Assembly (NCBI RefSeq): GCF_034372165.1
Contig: NZ_CP139698.1
Span: forward strand, 1,178,001 to 1,242,000
Direction: 5' to 3'
Source of the DNA: Christiangramia sp. OXR-203
Lineage (GTDB): Bacteria; Bacteroidota; Bacteroidia; Flavobacteriales; Flavobacteriaceae
Length of the DNA stretch: 64,000 bases
Below, in pieces: positions 18,072 through 28,502 of this stretch; the stretch's first letter is position 1; each line of letters starts with the position of its first letter. The translations under genes were made by a program, and so were the position numbers. Below the pieces are notes generated by a model. It was not told the origin of the DNA, ran no database searches, and saw only the letters and a program-made list of their open reading frames with translations.

Positions 18072-20471
18072 CTATCGTAGTTTCGGATATTTATTCGGAT
18101 TCGTTTCGTGCATGATCGCATACACTTTTTCGAAAATATCTTCCGCAGATGGTTTGGAGAAATAATCACCGTCTGTACCGTAAGCTGGCCTATGTTCTTT
18201 GGCGCTTAACGTTTGCGGTTTACTGTCCAGGTATCTATATGCATTCTGTTCATCAAGAACTTTCTGCAAGATATAGGCTGAAGCTCCTCCAGGAACATCT
18301 TCATCGATTACCAGTAGTCGGTTTGTTTTCTGAACACTTTTTACGATGTCATGGTTAATATCAAAAGGTAATAAAGACTGAACATCGATCACCTCGGCGT
18401 CAATATCAACCTGAGCCAGTTCCTTCGCTACTTCTTCAACGATTCGCAAGGTAGAACCGTAGGAAACAAGAGTGATATCTGTACCTTCTTTTAAAGTTTC
18501 AGTAACTCCAATAGGTGTCTTGATATCTTTTAGGTTCGTAGGTAGCTTTTCTTTAAGTCTATATCCGTTTAGGCACTCAATCACTAATGAAGGAGTATCT
18601 AATTCAAGAAGATGATTGTAGAAACCAGCAGCTTTCGTCATGTTTCTAGGAACAAGAACATACATTCCTCTTACAAGATTAAGAATACCGGCCATTTGTG
18701 AACCACTATGCCAAATACCTTCCAGGCGATGCCCTCTGGTTCTAACGATTAGTGGTGCCTTCTGCATTCCTTTAGTTCTGTAGTGAAGGGTTGCAAGATC
18801 ATCACTCATTCCTTGAAGACAGTACATTACATAGTCAAGATACTGGATCTCTGCAATTGGACGTAATCCTCTCATTGCCATTCCAATTCCCTGTCCAAGT
18901 ATAGTTGCTTCTCTAATTCCGGCATCAGAAACTCTGAATTTCCCGTATTTATTCTGAAGTCCTTCAAGCCCCTGGTTTACATCACCAATTTCACCTGCAT
19001 CTTCACCGAAGATCAAAGCATTTGCATGATTTTCAAAGATCTGATCGAAGTTGTCTCTTAATATAATTCGAGCATCAACTTCATCTGCTTCCTCATCATA
19101 TTCAGGCAGTACTTCTGTTGATGTGTTTTCTTCGATATAAAGATGTGAACTGTATTCACCTTTATTCTCTTCCCCAAATTCACTTAACCAATTTAGCAAT
19201 TCATCTTTTTCAGCAGAAGATTCACCTATTGTATATCTCAAGGTTTGTCTTGCAGCAGAAATAAGATCTTTCTTTAAAGGTTCTCTGTCATTCGCAATAT
19301 TCTCCTTAAGAGAATTGATAAAGTTCCCGTTAGAACTATTACCAGCTACTTTACTGAGAAGTTCTACTACTTGCTTCTTTCTAGCTAAAGTTGGCTTTAG
19401 ATAATTGTTCCAGGCGTTGCTTTTAGCGGTTCTTACCTGTTTTTTGATCTCTTTCTCCATCACTTCAAGATCTTCAGCATTGGAGAAATTATTTTCGATG
19501 ATCCACTCGCGGAACTTCACATTACAATCATGTTCTTTCTCCCAGTTTAATCTGTCTTCAGATTTATATCTCTCGTGAGATCCTGAAGTTGAGTGACCTT
19601 GCGGCTGTGTTAATTGCTGTACATGAATTAAAACCGGGCAATGCTCTGCACGTGCAATAGACGATGCTTTTTCATAGGCATCTACCAAAGCTGGATAATT
19701 CCAGCCTTCTACTACTATGATCTCATATCCATCATGTTCCTCATCACGCTGAAAGCCTTTAAGGATTTCAGATATATTTTCTTTTGTAGTTTGATGCCTG
19801 GCGTGTACAGAAATACCATACTCGTCATCCCAGACACTCATCACCATTGGTACCTGCAAAACACCGGCAGCATTAATGGTTTCCCAGAAATGACCTTCAC
19901 TTGTACTGGCGTTCCCAATGGTTCCCCATGCTACTTCGTTTCCATTATCTGTAAATTTCTCGGCAGAAATTCCATCAACATTTCTATAGATCTTGGAGGC
20001 CTGAGCAAGACCAAGTAGTCTAGGCATTTGCCCGGCAGTAGGAGAAATATCTGAACTGGAATTCTTTTGTTCCATCAAGTTTTTCCATTCTCCATTCTTA
20101 TCGAGGCTATGTGTCATAAAATGACCTCCCATCTGTCTACCGGCAGACATTGGTTCATTTTCCAGATTTGTATCTGCATATAAACCAGCAAACAACTGCT
20201 CCGGAGTAAGAGCGCCTATAGCCATCATAAAAGTTTGATCACGATAATAACCCGATCTAAAATCACCATTCTTGAAAGCTTTGGCCATCGCCAGTTGTGG
20301 TACTTCCTTTCCATCACCAAATATTCCGAACTTCGCCTTCCCGGTAAGTACTTCCCGTCTACCTAAAAGACTACATTCTCTGCTGGTGACAGCAATTTTG
20401 TAATCTTCAAGTACCTGAGACTTGAATTCATCAAATGAAATAGAATTTTCAGTTTGTGTTTCGCTTTGCAT
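18072..20471 (-). CDS. 2-oxoacid dehydrogenase E1, alpha and beta subunits fused
   Basis: About 799 residues from ATG 20471 (MQSETQTENS). A TTG codon at 20495 extends the frame but lies inside the predicted -7 promoter element, so it cannot be the start; ATG 20477 is the other option. The N-terminal half is an E1-alpha domain (GRREVLTGKAKFGIFGDGKE, SAGRQMGGHFMTHS, the ThDP-type VAWGTIGNASTSEGHFWE). The C-terminal half from about residue 480 is E1-beta (ALIFGEDAGEIGDVNQGLEG, RPIAEIQYLDYV). It decarboxylates a 2-oxoacid with ThDP and acylates the E2 lipoyl group; branched-chain oxoacids are the usual substrate of fused Bacteroidetes enzymes. E2 and E3 are not in the window. Confidence 0.88.
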   Translation of the reverse strand: MQSETQTENSISFDEFKSQVLEDYKIAVTSRECSLLGRREVLTGKAKFGIFGDGKEVPQLAMAKAFKNGDFRSGYYRDQTFMMAIGALTPEQLFAGLYADTNLENEPMSAGRQMGGHFMTHSLDKNGEWKNLMEQKNSSSDISPTAGQMPRLLGLAQASKIYRNVDGISAEKFTDNGNEVAWGTIGNASTSEGHFWETINAAGVLQVPMVMSVWDDEYGISVHARHQTTKENISEILKGFQRDEEHDGYEIIVVEGWNYPALVDAYEKASSIARAEHCPVLIHVQQLTQPQGHSTSGSHERYKSEDRLNWEKEHDCNVKFREWIIENNFSNAEDLEVMEKEIKKQVRTAKSNAWNNYLKPTLARKKQVVELLSKVAGNSSNGNFINSLKENIANDREPLKKDLISAARQTLRYTIGESSAEKDELLNWLSEFGEENKGEYSSHLYIEENTSTEVLPEYDEEADEVDARIILRDNFDQIFENHANALIFGEDAGEIGDVNQGLEGLQNKYGKFRVSDAGIREATILGQGIGMAMRGLRPIAEIQYLDYVMYCLQGMSDDLATLHYRTKGMQKAPLIVRTRGHRLEGIWHSGSQMAGILNLVRGMYVLVPRNMTKAAGFYNHLLELDTPSLVIECLNGYRLKEKLPTNLKDIKTPIGVTETLKEGTDITLVSYGSTLRIVEEVAKELAQVDIDAEVIDVQSLLPFDINHDIVKSVQKTNRLLVIDEDVPGGASAYILQKVLDEQNAYRYLDSKPQTLSAKEHRPAYGTDGDYFSKPSAEDIFEKVYAIMHETNPNKYPKLR

Positions 20472-20492
20472 GAACATTATTTTGAATAGTAG

Positions 20493-20523
20493 CAAATGTA
20501 GCGAAAATCAAAATTATACACAA
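20493..20523 (-). promoter_or_regulatory. Promoter of the E1 dehydrogenase gene
   Basis: On the minus strand TTG (20523-20521), 20 bases, TACATTTG (20500-20493): full match to the Bacteroidetes promoter consensus. Start of transcription near 20487 gives a leader of 10-16 nt and decides between start codons. Confidence 0.7.
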
Positions 20524-20660
20524 TTCAAATTTTGACCACAAAACTGATAATAATTCAATTTTAACCTTTATTTATTATTTATTTCAGAAATAATAGGCTT
20601 GAGATCCAAAATTTGTTGACAAAAACGAAATTGTTCTGAGTATAACGTAAGGGAGTATAT

Positions 20661-23474
20661 TTAATACCAACGTCTTGTAAAAAGTTTGATAATGGTGCCA
20701 ATATCTAGGGAAACGATGAACCTGATCTTTTCATCGTAATTTTCCTGAGCCACTTCCCAGCCAAGATTCGAGTAAACGGGAAGAAACAGTTCAAAATAAT
20801 CCTGAACCAGACTCATACGTATACCGGAATCGTAAAGTAATTTCCCATTTTCATGCCGATTCTTTACAATACCCACATCACCATAAGCGTAAATCCATTT
20901 CCAGATATTGGTACTTGCGTTCATAGTGGTGATCCATTCATTGGCATATTCCGGTTGCAGTTGAGATTTAAAGCCTCCTTCAGCAACAATGATCTGTTGG
21001 CTGAATAATCCGCTTCCCTGACTTCTTCCGTAGTAATTATAGTCAAAAAGATAATCTGTAGGACGATCCAGCGCAAAACTGAAGTAATCATTATTACGGG
21101 CATCATTGTATAAAAATGTTCCTCCAAAGAACCTTAAATTGATTTGCCTGTTATTGGTAAACAATTTTCTGTACTCTGCCGTGACTGCTATTTTACTGAA
21201 CTTATCTGATAGCTGGTAATCGAAAGATGCAGTTAGATGCTTTAGAAAGTTAGGATTGCTATAGCTGTATTTTACATTCAGAACATTATAGTCTGGCTGA
21301 AGGAGGGGATCCTCAGGATTTTGATCCCGATGAACATTAATATTTCTAATCAATAAACGCTGACTTTCATTACTCCTTAAATATGAGTTTCTGAAAGCGA
21401 AGACAAGAAACGGACTGTACTTCTGGTAGAATAGATTATATCCATACGAATACCGTGAACCGCCAATACCATAATAGATAAGGTACAGGTCATTATTCTC
21501 GAACTGATGGGCGTTATAAAATGATGCCGACCCAACAACAGTTTCACTGCCAAAACCATATTTTGGAGAAAGGGAAAAGTTGAAAGTTTTGCTCAGGACT
21601 GTTTTGTTATAAAGTTTGGGTCCAATGGAAATACCATCATACAGGTTAAAATCAAATTCTGGCATAAAAAAGATCTGGTTGTACCTTGGATCTTCAATAT
21701 CCTGAAGTAATCTGAATTGTATAGGCTTATTGAGGAGCGTGGTTACTCTCTTGTAATTGTTTCTTTGATTAAACTCCGGGATCTCTGCTTCATAATTTAA
21801 AGCAAGTCTTTCGATATCCATTCGGGGTATAGTAACGGTTTTGGTATCCCGAACCTTTTCGACCCAGGTCTTATAGATCGATTTTCCGTCCTTAAGTCCG
21901 TAGAGACTAATAGGCATTTCGTTCTGCCTTAAATTTTGAATTCGAACATCCAGAGAATCGTCCTCTCTTTTTGTTACCTTCTGAATCTTGAAATCAATTT
22001 TAGTGTTGCTTCCTACGTAATCTTCAAAAAACCATGAAATATCTTTCCCAGCATTCTTCTGAAGGATCTCTGCAAACTGATCATCGCTAGTAGGTTTCAG
22101 TTTATGATTCTTATAAAATTCACCAATCGATTTCGATACGGTCGAGTCTCCAAGAAACTCTTCGAGGTATTTGATCCCCACACCAGCTTTATAGGCGTTT
22201 GCGATATTCTTATTGAATTTGACCAAAGAATCCTGGCTGGTATTTAGTGGCTGATCAATATTCATCCTGGCTACGTTCATGTACAGGAACTGGTATTGAT
22301 CGTTAAATTCAAGATCTGCAGCATGAAACCAGCGAATTCCAATAATGTCACTTAAGTTCCCAATAAGTTTCATTTTTGGATAATAAGTATCCACGTAATC
22401 GATCATTAATGAAACCAGAATAGCATCGGTCACCCATTTCTCGGTTCTGGGATTGATAAAAACCGAATTCTGGAGATAGTAATTAGTTACAGTTTTGAAT
22501 AGTTTTAGATCATATTGAAATCCGTCGGGAAAAGGACGTATAAAACCTGGTAATTGATTTAGTCCGTAAATTGGACTATTCTGATAATCTTCCTGGGTAA
22601 TAAAGATATTTTTATTAGGATAGCTTCCCAGCCGATCTTCAAGAAAACTGAAAGTTCGGGAGAGCAGCTTTGTTTTGTTTTCCAGCTCAATATCTTCATC
22701 ACGAATATTGGTTATGACCTTATTCGAGTTTGCAGGTAGAGATTCAAAAATGTAAGTGTTGGTTAAGTACATTTTGCTGTCCACGCGTTGGTCTCCGCTA
22801 AAATGAATGGTCTTAAAACCTTTTCTGGTTTGGGTGCGGGTAAGGTCTAATGCTGAAGCTGCATAATATTCGGTAGGAATATCGATATCGATCTCAATGC
22901 TATATGGGCTTACATATTGGGTGCCGAGATCTTTGTGACTGTAAAGTTTCCAACCGTTATCCAGTGGGGCAGGAGTCATGTACCAGTAACGCAATTTGTA
23001 ATTCCCTTCGCCGTCCCGACCAAATCGGGTGAATTTATCATCAGGAATTTTTAAGTTGTATTGAAGATTTAAGGTAATAGAATCTCCGGAGGCCAGTGGT
23101 TCGGGGAGAAATACTCGAACTAGATCTTCAATATTGCCGGGACGATCCCATTCCAGAGAGGATCCTTCAGCAGAATTAATAGACTCAATAGTAGTATGAC
23201 CACGTTCTTCCTGCCTGGCAAAATGAAAGCGGCGGGCAAAATCTTCGGCAAACCTTTTCGCCAGAGGAGAAGTCTTGGAACTAAATGCATTATTCCAGTC
23301 ATTCAGGTAGATACTTACCAGTTCCCTTTCTTCAGTGTTAACAAACGTAATTTGCTGGTCGATTTCAATAGTATGAAGACTGTCAACCAGCCGGGCGTTC
23401 ACCTTCATGGCATTTTGTGCAGAAAGCCAGAACGGGAATAGTAAAACAAGAAAGAAACACTGAAGGTATTTCAA
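20661..23474 (-). CDS. M1-aminopeptidase-like protein without zinc motif, fused to an outer-membrane barrel
   Basis: 937 residues, starting at a TTG codon; this start gives a proper signal peptide (PFWLSAQ), and the next in-frame Met would remove it. Residues about 25-500 follow the M1 peptidase layout: an N-terminal sheet domain, a central helical domain and the late GVGIKYLEEFLGD and KDISWFFEDYVGS segments. However, the HExxH site is absent; the matching region reads VTNYYLQNSVFINPRTEKWV. Residues about 550-937 alternate in the manner of an outer-membrane beta barrel and end IIKLFTRRWY. Probably an outer-membrane protein with a non-catalytic M1-like periplasmic or surface domain. Function unknown. 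Confidence 0.7.
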   Translation of the reverse strand: MKYLQCFFLVLLFPFWLSAQNAMKVNARLVDSLHTIEIDQQITFVNTEERELVSIYLNDWNNAFSSKTSPLAKRFAEDFARRFHFARQEERGHTTIESINSAEGSSLEWDRPGNIEDLVRVFLPEPLASGDSITLNLQYNLKIPDDKFTRFGRDGEGNYKLRYWYMTPAPLDNGWKLYSHKDLGTQYVSPYSIEIDIDIPTEYYAASALDLTRTQTRKGFKTIHFSGDQRVDSKMYLTNTYIFESLPANSNKVITNIRDEDIELENKTKLLSRTFSFLEDRLGSYPNKNIFITQEDYQNSPIYGLNQLPGFIRPFPDGFQYDLKLFKTVTNYYLQNSVFINPRTEKWVTDAILVSLMIDYVDTYYPKMKLIGNLSDIIGIRWFHAADLEFNDQYQFLYMNVARMNIDQPLNTSQDSLVKFNKNIANAYKAGVGIKYLEEFLGDSTVSKSIGEFYKNHKLKPTSDDQFAEILQKNAGKDISWFFEDYVGSNTKIDFKIQKVTKREDDSLDVRIQNLRQNEMPISLYGLKDGKSIYKTWVEKVRDTKTVTIPRMDIERLALNYEAEIPEFNQRNNYKRVTTLLNKPIQFRLLQDIEDPRYNQIFFMPEFDFNLYDGISIGPKLYNKTVLSKTFNFSLSPKYGFGSETVVGSASFYNAHQFENNDLYLIYYGIGGSRYSYGYNLFYQKYSPFLVFAFRNSYLRSNESQRLLIRNINVHRDQNPEDPLLQPDYNVLNVKYSYSNPNFLKHLTASFDYQLSDKFSKIAVTAEYRKLFTNNRQINLRFFGGTFLYNDARNNDYFSFALDRPTDYLFDYNYYGRSQGSGLFSQQIIVAEGGFKSQLQPEYANEWITTMNASTNIWKWIYAYGDVGIVKNRHENGKLLYDSGIRMSLVQDYFELFLPVYSNLGWEVAQENYDEKIRFIVSLDIGTIIKLFTRRWY

Positions 23475-23539
23475 CGAAATTAAAGTTTAGTGCTGATAAA
23501 AATCAGATCTAAATATAAACAAAGTTTGATACCTTCAGT
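23459..23539 (-). repeat. 11-bp inverted repeat spanning leader and start of the M1-like gene
   Basis: ATACCTTCAGT at 23529-23539 and ACTGAAGGTAT at 23459-23469 are perfect reverse complements. In the mRNA the leader copy could pair with codons 2-5, placing the TTG start codon beside an 11-bp stem. A small CTGAT/ATCAG hairpin lies in the loop. Confidence 0.6.
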
Positions 23540-23550
23540 AGTTGAAAATA

Positions 23551-24240
23551 TTAGAAATTCGGGCTTAAGTTATATTCATCGTAGAATTTATCCAGGATGT
23601 CTATTACTTCGTCTTCAGTATCTACGACCTGCACCAGATCAATATCTGCAGGACTAATATTTTGAAAACTATCAAGAAGGGTAGTTTTGATCCATTCAAC
23701 AAGACCACCCCAGAATTCTGTTCCTACAAGAATGATTGGAAACTTATCGATCTTATGTGTTTGAATAAGAGTGATCGCTTCGAACAATTCGTCGAGCGTT
23801 CCGAAGCCACCAGGCATTACTACAAACCCCTGGGAATACTTTACGAACATTACCTTTCTAACGAAGAAATAATCAAAATCAAGACTTTTATCGTTGTCTA
23901 TATATGGATTGTCGTGTTGCTCAAAAGGAAGATCAATATTAAGTCCAACAGATGTACCGCCGGCAAGATGAGCACCTTTGTTACCCGCCTCCATGATCCC
24001 GGGACCACCACCAGTGATCACGCCATAGCCATGATCAACGATCTTTTTCGCCACTTTTTCGGCCAGCCCGTAATATTTCATATCTGGTTTAGTTCGTGCA
24101 GATCCAAAAATAGAAACGCAAGGTCCAATCTGACTTAGCTTCTCGTATCCATTCACGAATTCACCCATTATCTTAAAAATCGCCCAGGAATCATTCGTTC
24201 TTATCTCGTTCCAGGCTTTATTGCTATTTGCTGCTTTCAT
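23551..24240 (-). CDS. LOG family protein (nucleotide 5'-monophosphate phosphoribohydrolase type)
   Basis: 229 residues. Contains both LOG signatures: GGGPGIMEAGNKGA and PGGFGTLDELFE. Relatives split cytokinin riboside monophosphates or AMP/IMP-type nucleotides into base and ribose 5-phosphate; the bacterial role is often unclear. Cytosolic. It starts 9 bp after the uvrA stop, so it is very likely co-transcribed with uvrA. Confidence 0.92.
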   Translation of the reverse strand: MKAANSNKAWNEIRTNDSWAIFKIMGEFVNGYEKLSQIGPCVSIFGSARTKPDMKYYGLAEKVAKKIVDHGYGVITGGGPGIMEAGNKGAHLAGGTSVGLNIDLPFEQHDNPYIDNDKSLDFDYFFVRKVMFVKYSQGFVVMPGGFGTLDELFEAITLIQTHKIDKFPIILVGTEFWGGLVEWIKTTLLDSFQNISPADIDLVQVVDTEDEVIDILDKFYDEYNLSPNF

Positions 24241-24249
24241 ATGGTTGGT

Positions 24250-27081
24250 TTAACTCATTTCCTTTTTCAGGAAGCGAGCAGTGTAACTTTTAGTATTTTT
24301 AATTAATTGTTCAGGAGTGCCGGTTGCGACAACTTCACCGCCACCTTTACCACCTTCATATCCTATATCTATGATATGATCTGCCATTTTGATCACATCC
24401 ATATTATGTTCTATTATAAGGACAGTATTTCCTTTATCTGTAAGCGAATTTAGGACATCCATCAAAACCCTAATATCTTCAAAATGCAGACCGGTCGTTG
24501 GCTCGTCCAGGATATAAAAAGTATTTCCTGTATCCCTTTTAGAAAGTTCGGTCGCCAGTTTTATCCTTTGAGCTTCTCCACCAGAAAGTGTTGTGGATTG
24601 TTGTCCTAAACTAATATATCCCAGTCCAACATCCTGAATTGTCTTCAATTTTCTAAATATCTTCGGAATGTTCTCAAAGAAAGGAGTAGCCTCATTGATG
24701 GTCATTTCCAGCACATCTGCGATAGATTTTCCTTTATATCGAATCTCCAGAGTCTCACGATTAAAGCGTTTCCCCTGGCAGGTTTCACATTCTACGTAAA
24801 CATCTGGCAGGAAATTCATTTCGATCACACGAAGTCCGCCACCTTTACAGGTTTCACATCTCCCGCCTTTTACGTTAAAGCTGAATCTTCCCGGTTTATA
24901 ACCACGAATTAGCGATTCAGGTGTTTTGGCAAAAAGATTTCGCACTTCAGAAAATACGCCGGTATAAGTAGCTGGATTAGAACGCGGGGTTCGCCCAATA
25001 GGACTTTGGTTAATATCGATCACCTTGTCTATATGGTCCAGACCCTTTATAGTTTTATAAGGTTTAGGAACCTTAACTCCATTAAAATAATGAGCATTCA
25101 TAATAGGGTAGAGGGTCTCATTGATCAAAGTGGATTTCCCACTTCCTGAAACACCGGTTACCGCAATCATTTTTCCTAACGGAATTTTAATGCTCACATT
25201 CTTCAGATTATTTCCTGTCGCACCTTTCAATTCGATCGACTTCCCATTACCTTTTCGTCTTTTCTGCGGAATAGCGATGGCTTTTTTACCACTCAAATAA
25301 TCTGCCGTTAGCGTAGAATGATTCAGCAGTTCTGAAGGAGGCCCTTCGCTAATGATCTCACCACCATATTTCCCGGCACGTGGTCCAATATCGATCACGT
25401 GATCTGCCCTTTCTATCATATCCTTGTCATGCTCCACAACGATTACAGTATTCCCGATGTCTCTCAATGATTCAAGAGAATTGATCAGTTTTTCGTTATC
25501 CCTTTGATGCAGTCCAATACTTGGTTCATCAAGAATGTACAGAACACCTACGAGTTGGGATCCAATCTGTGTAGCAAGTCTTATACGTTGTGCTTCTCCT
25601 CCGGAAAGTGATTTGGAACCACGATTTAAATTAAGGTAGGTAAGACCTACATCTACCAGAAAGGCGATTCGGGCGCGAATTTCTTTTACGACCTCTTCAC
25701 CTATCTGTAATTGTTTAGCTGAAAGCTTTGCTTCGATGTTTTCGAACCAATCGGCAAGATCTGAAATATCAAGATTAGCAAGTTCGGCAATATTTTTATC
25801 ATTTATTCTAAAGTATAAAGCTTCCTTTTTTAATCGTGAACCTTCACATTCCGGGCAATCTACCTTGTCCATGTATTCCTTAGCCCATCTGCGTAAAGAA
25901 GTGGAATCGTTGTTTTTAAAGGTTGTTTCAATAAAGCTTGCTACACCTTCAAAATCGATCTTGAAATCGCGGGTGATTCCTAAAGCCTTGGATTCCTTGG
26001 AGAATTTTTCCTTTCCTCCATATAGGATCATCTCTAATGCTGCCTTCGGAATCTTATTGATAGGATCATTAAGACTGAAATTAAAGCGTTCAGCTATAAG
26101 TTCAAGTTGAGAAAATACCCAGTTCTTTTTTTGAGGCCCATGAGGTTCCAGACCTCCGTTTTTAATGGATTTCTTAGGCTCCGGAATAATCTTGTCAATA
26201 TTTACCTGGTATAAAGTACCTATCCCATTACAATTAGGGCAGGCTCCCTTAGGCGAATTGAAGGAAAAGCTGTTTGGTTCTGGATTAGGGTAACTTATTC
26301 CAGTAGTAGGACACATAAGATTCCTGCTAAAATATCGAACCTCACCACTATCCTGATCGAGGATCATAAGAGTATCCTCCCCATGATACATGGCAGTTTT
26401 GATGCTTTCATCAAGTCTTTTATCTGCTTCGGGCTTTTCTTCAATTTTCAAGCGGTCTACAACAATCTCAATATCATGAGTCTTGTATCGATCCAGCTTC
26501 ATGCCTTTTTCAATATCTACCACTTTTTCATCTGCCCGAACTTTGATAAACCCCTGCTTGGCAATAGACTCGAACAATTCGCGATAGTGACCTTTCCTGC
26601 TTCTTATAATTGGTGCAAGAATATTTACCTTTTTGCCCTTAAAATCCTGTAATATCAGTTCTTTGATCTGGGAGTCTGTATAGCTTACCATTTTCTCACC
26701 GGTCTTATAACTGTAAGCTTCTCCAGCTCTGGCAAACAATAATCTTAGAAAATCATAGATCTCTGTGATCGTTCCTACAGTACTCCTTGGATTTTTACTG
26801 GTTGTTTTCTGTTCTATGGCGATCACTGGGGAGAGACCTTCAATTTTGTCCACATCCGGGCGTTCCAGGCTCCCTAAGAACTGGCGGGCATATGCGGAAA
26901 AAGTTTCAATGTATCTACGCTGTCCTTCAGCATAGATCGTATCGAATGCGAGTGAAGATTTACCAGATCCCGAGAGACCTGTAATCACAACTAGCTGTTC
27001 CCTGGGTATGGAAACATCTATATTCTTAAGATTGTGAACTCTAGCTCCTAATACTTCGATACTGTCTTCAAATTTCGCCAT
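24250..27081 (-). CDS. uvrA: Excinuclease ABC subunit A
   Basis: 943 residues from ATG 27081 ([12 protein letters not shown]), normal for UvrA. A TTG at 27093 extends the frame by four codons, but it coincides with the predicted transcription start and is rejected. The protein recognises DNA damage and loads UvrB. Two ABC ATPase modules are complete: Walker [13 protein letters not shown] near residue 35 and [16 protein letters not shown] in the second half, with signature motifs [13 protein letters not shown] and [13 protein letters not shown]. Zinc-binding clusters [16 protein letters not shown] and the [16 protein letters not shown] pair are intact. Confidence 0.97.
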   Translation of the reverse strand: MAKFEDSIEVLGARVHNLKNIDVSIPREQLVVITGLSGSGKSSLAFDTIYAEGQRRYIETFSAYARQFLGSLERPDVDKIEGLSPVIAIEQKTTSKNPRSTVGTITEIYDFLRLLFARAGEAYSYKTGEKMVSYTDSQIKELILQDFKGKKVNILAPIIRSRKGHYRELFESIAKQGFIKVRADEKVVDIEKGMKLDRYKTHDIEIVVDRLKIEEKPEADKRLDESIKTAMYHGEDTLMILDQDSGEVRYFSRNLMCPTTGISYPNPEPNSFSFNSPKGACPNCNGIGTLYQVNIDKIIPEPKKSIKNGGLEPHGPQKKNWVFSQLELIAERFNFSLNDPINKIPKAALEMILYGGKEKFSKESKALGITRDFKIDFEGVASFIETTFKNNDSTSLRRWAKEYMDKVDCPECEGSRLKKEALYFRINDKNIAELANLDISDLADWFENIEAKLSAKQLQIGEEVVKEIRARIAFLVDVGLTYLNLNRGSKSLSGGEAQRIRLATQIGSQLVGVLYILDEPSIGLHQRDNEKLINSLESLRDIGNTVIVVEHDKDMIERADHVIDIGPRAGKYGGEIISEGPPSELLNHSTLTADYLSGKKAIAIPQKRRKGNGKSIELKGATGNNLKNVSIKIPLGKMIAVTGVSGSGKSTLINETLYPIMNAHYFNGVKVPKPYKTIKGLDHIDKVIDINQSPIGRTPRSNPATYTGVFSEVRNLFAKTPESLIRGYKPGRFSFNVKGGRCETCKGGGLRVIEMNFLPDVYVECETCQGKRFNRETLEIRYKGKSIADVLEMTINEATPFFENIPKIFRKLKTIQDVGLGYISLGQQSTTLSGGEAQRIKLATELSKRDTGNTFYILDEPTTGLHFEDIRVLMDVLNSLTDKGNTVLIIEHNMDVIKMADHIIDIGYEGGKGGGEVVATGTPEQLIKNTKSYTARFLKKEMS

Positions 27082-27098
27082 ACATTTTTTCAAGATGG

Positions 27099-27128
27099 CA
27101 AAGTTACTTATTGTAACGCTATTAGGAA
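27099..27128 (-). promoter_or_regulatory. Promoter of uvrA
   Basis: On the minus strand TTC (27128-27126), 19 bases, TAACTTTG (27106-27099), one mismatch from consensus. Transcription would begin near 27093, 12 nt before the ATG at 27081. No SOS-box-like palindrome is evident nearby. Confidence 0.6.
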
Positions 27129-27257
27129 AGCCGAAGTCAAAGTACTGTTGTTAAGATACCTGTAATTTTTTGTAAGAAAGAATGTAGCAGAAAGTTGTTA
27201 AGCCAATCTTAATTTTAATAGTAATTTCAGTTTTCCAGTCGATGAAGTAAGTTAATA

Positions 27258-27287
27258 TTGTTAAGAAAACCTAAATACCTACATTTT
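27258..27287 (+). promoter_or_regulatory. Promoter of the PAS-LuxR regulator gene
   Basis: TTG at 27258-27260, 19 bases, TACATTTT at 27280-27287, one base off consensus. It would give a leader of about 170 nt, which is long; nothing else is recognised in the 372-bp divergent gap 27094-27465 apart from the uvrA promoter. Confidence 0.5.
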
Positions 27288-27465
27288 ATATAACTGATTG
27301 TCAGAGTAATATTACTATAAAAATTTTATCTCTGGATTTACAGCTACTATATTTGAGTATCCCTAAAAATGTTCCCGATCTGTTCATGATCATTTAGAAG
27401 TGTAACTGTAACCCTACTCAGTTGCAATTGGAGCTTGTTTATATTTATTTAATGTTTGAGAGAAA

Positions 27466-28470
27466 ATGCAAAAGAAACAATTACTTATTGTAAGTAAGAA
27501 TGAATTGCTTATCCAGGAACTTGTTCAGGGTTTGAGCACCATGTTTGATGTTTCCATAGAAGGATCTATACATGTAGCTTATCACAGGGTACTTAACTTA
27601 TTACCAGATACGATTGTTTTCGACAAAACTTCCTATCGTAAACCTTCAGATTTTAAGAATCTGAAAAACTTTAAAGCAACCCACTTTCTAAAAAGAGCAC
27701 ATCTTGCAATCTATGGAAGTCCATTGGAAATTAAGATGATGGCAAAACGATACAAAGATCTTGTAGATGAGTATCATTCTACTGCCACAGGTTTAGAGCA
27801 ATTGGTTTCTAGAATCGCTCGCACTGCAGAACAACATAAACTTAATTACTGGCATGAATGCTTTATGGGTCTATTTCACTTAATGAATCAACCCGTGCTA
27901 CTGCTGGAGAGAGACCAGATAGTTAATATGAACGATGTCGCAAGAAATACATTCAGGACCAGTGAGGAAATGTTGGATATTACAGATATCGTGAGACCAG
28001 ATGCTAAGAATACAATAAGGGAATGTTTGCGCAAATTTGCAAAAGGTAAGCATATGCATGCTACAAATGAAACCACTCTCAGGATCACCAGTCAGAAACT
28101 TAGAAATGCACGTATTACGCTTTCAAAATTGACTCCTAAAATTCAGGATACTTATATTATGCTGATTGATTTTATGGGTGATGAATATTGTCTTCGAGAC
28201 AACGTGGGATCTACAGCTACAGAAGTTGAAAATTCTCTGTCAATGACAAAATGTATGGAAGAGGAGAATTTCACAAGAAGAGAAAAAGAGATCATTACAC
28301 TTTTATGTAAGGGCTATAAGACCAAGGAAATTTCAGAAGCACTATTTATAAGTCCTAAAACAATAGAGAAACATAGATCGAGTATTATAAAAAGAACAAA
28401 TTCAGATACGATCCTCGAAAGTATTATTTACGCTATCAATCACAACCTGGTTGAAATGCCAAAGTCTTAA
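27466..28470 (+). CDS. Receiver-like/PAS/LuxR-HTH transcriptional regulator
   Basis: 334 residues. The N-terminal 110 residues resemble a response-regulator receiver (QLLIVSKNELLIQELVQG, then DTIVFDKTS, where the Asp could be the phosphoacceptor), but the usual downstream Thr/Lys pattern is not obvious. Residues about 135-245 look like a PAS fold (PVLLLERDQIVNMNDVARN). The C-terminal LuxR helix-turn-helix is clear at residues about 268-325: FTRREKEIITLLCKGYKTKE, then ISPKTIEKH. No kinase gene is adjacent. It is transcribed toward the array of lipoprotein paralogues and ends about 395 bp before the first, so it is a candidate regulator of that array. Confidence 0.8.
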   Translation: MQKKQLLIVSKNELLIQELVQGLSTMFDVSIEGSIHVAYHRVLNLLPDTIVFDKTSYRKPSDFKNLKNFKATHFLKRAHLAIYGSPLEIKMMAKRYKDLVDEYHSTATGLEQLVSRIARTAEQHKLNYWHECFMGLFHLMNQPVLLLERDQIVNMNDVARNTFRTSEEMLDITDIVRPDAKNTIRECLRKFAKGKHMHATNETTLRITSQKLRNARITLSKLTPKIQDTYIMLIDFMGDEYCLRDNVGSTATEVENSLSMTKCMEEENFTRREKEIITLLCKGYKTKEISEALFISPKTIEKHRSSIIKRTNSDTILESIIYAINHNLVEMPKS

Positions 28471-28502
28471 AGCATTGTTAAACAGAGTTTTTAAGATAAA
28501 AA

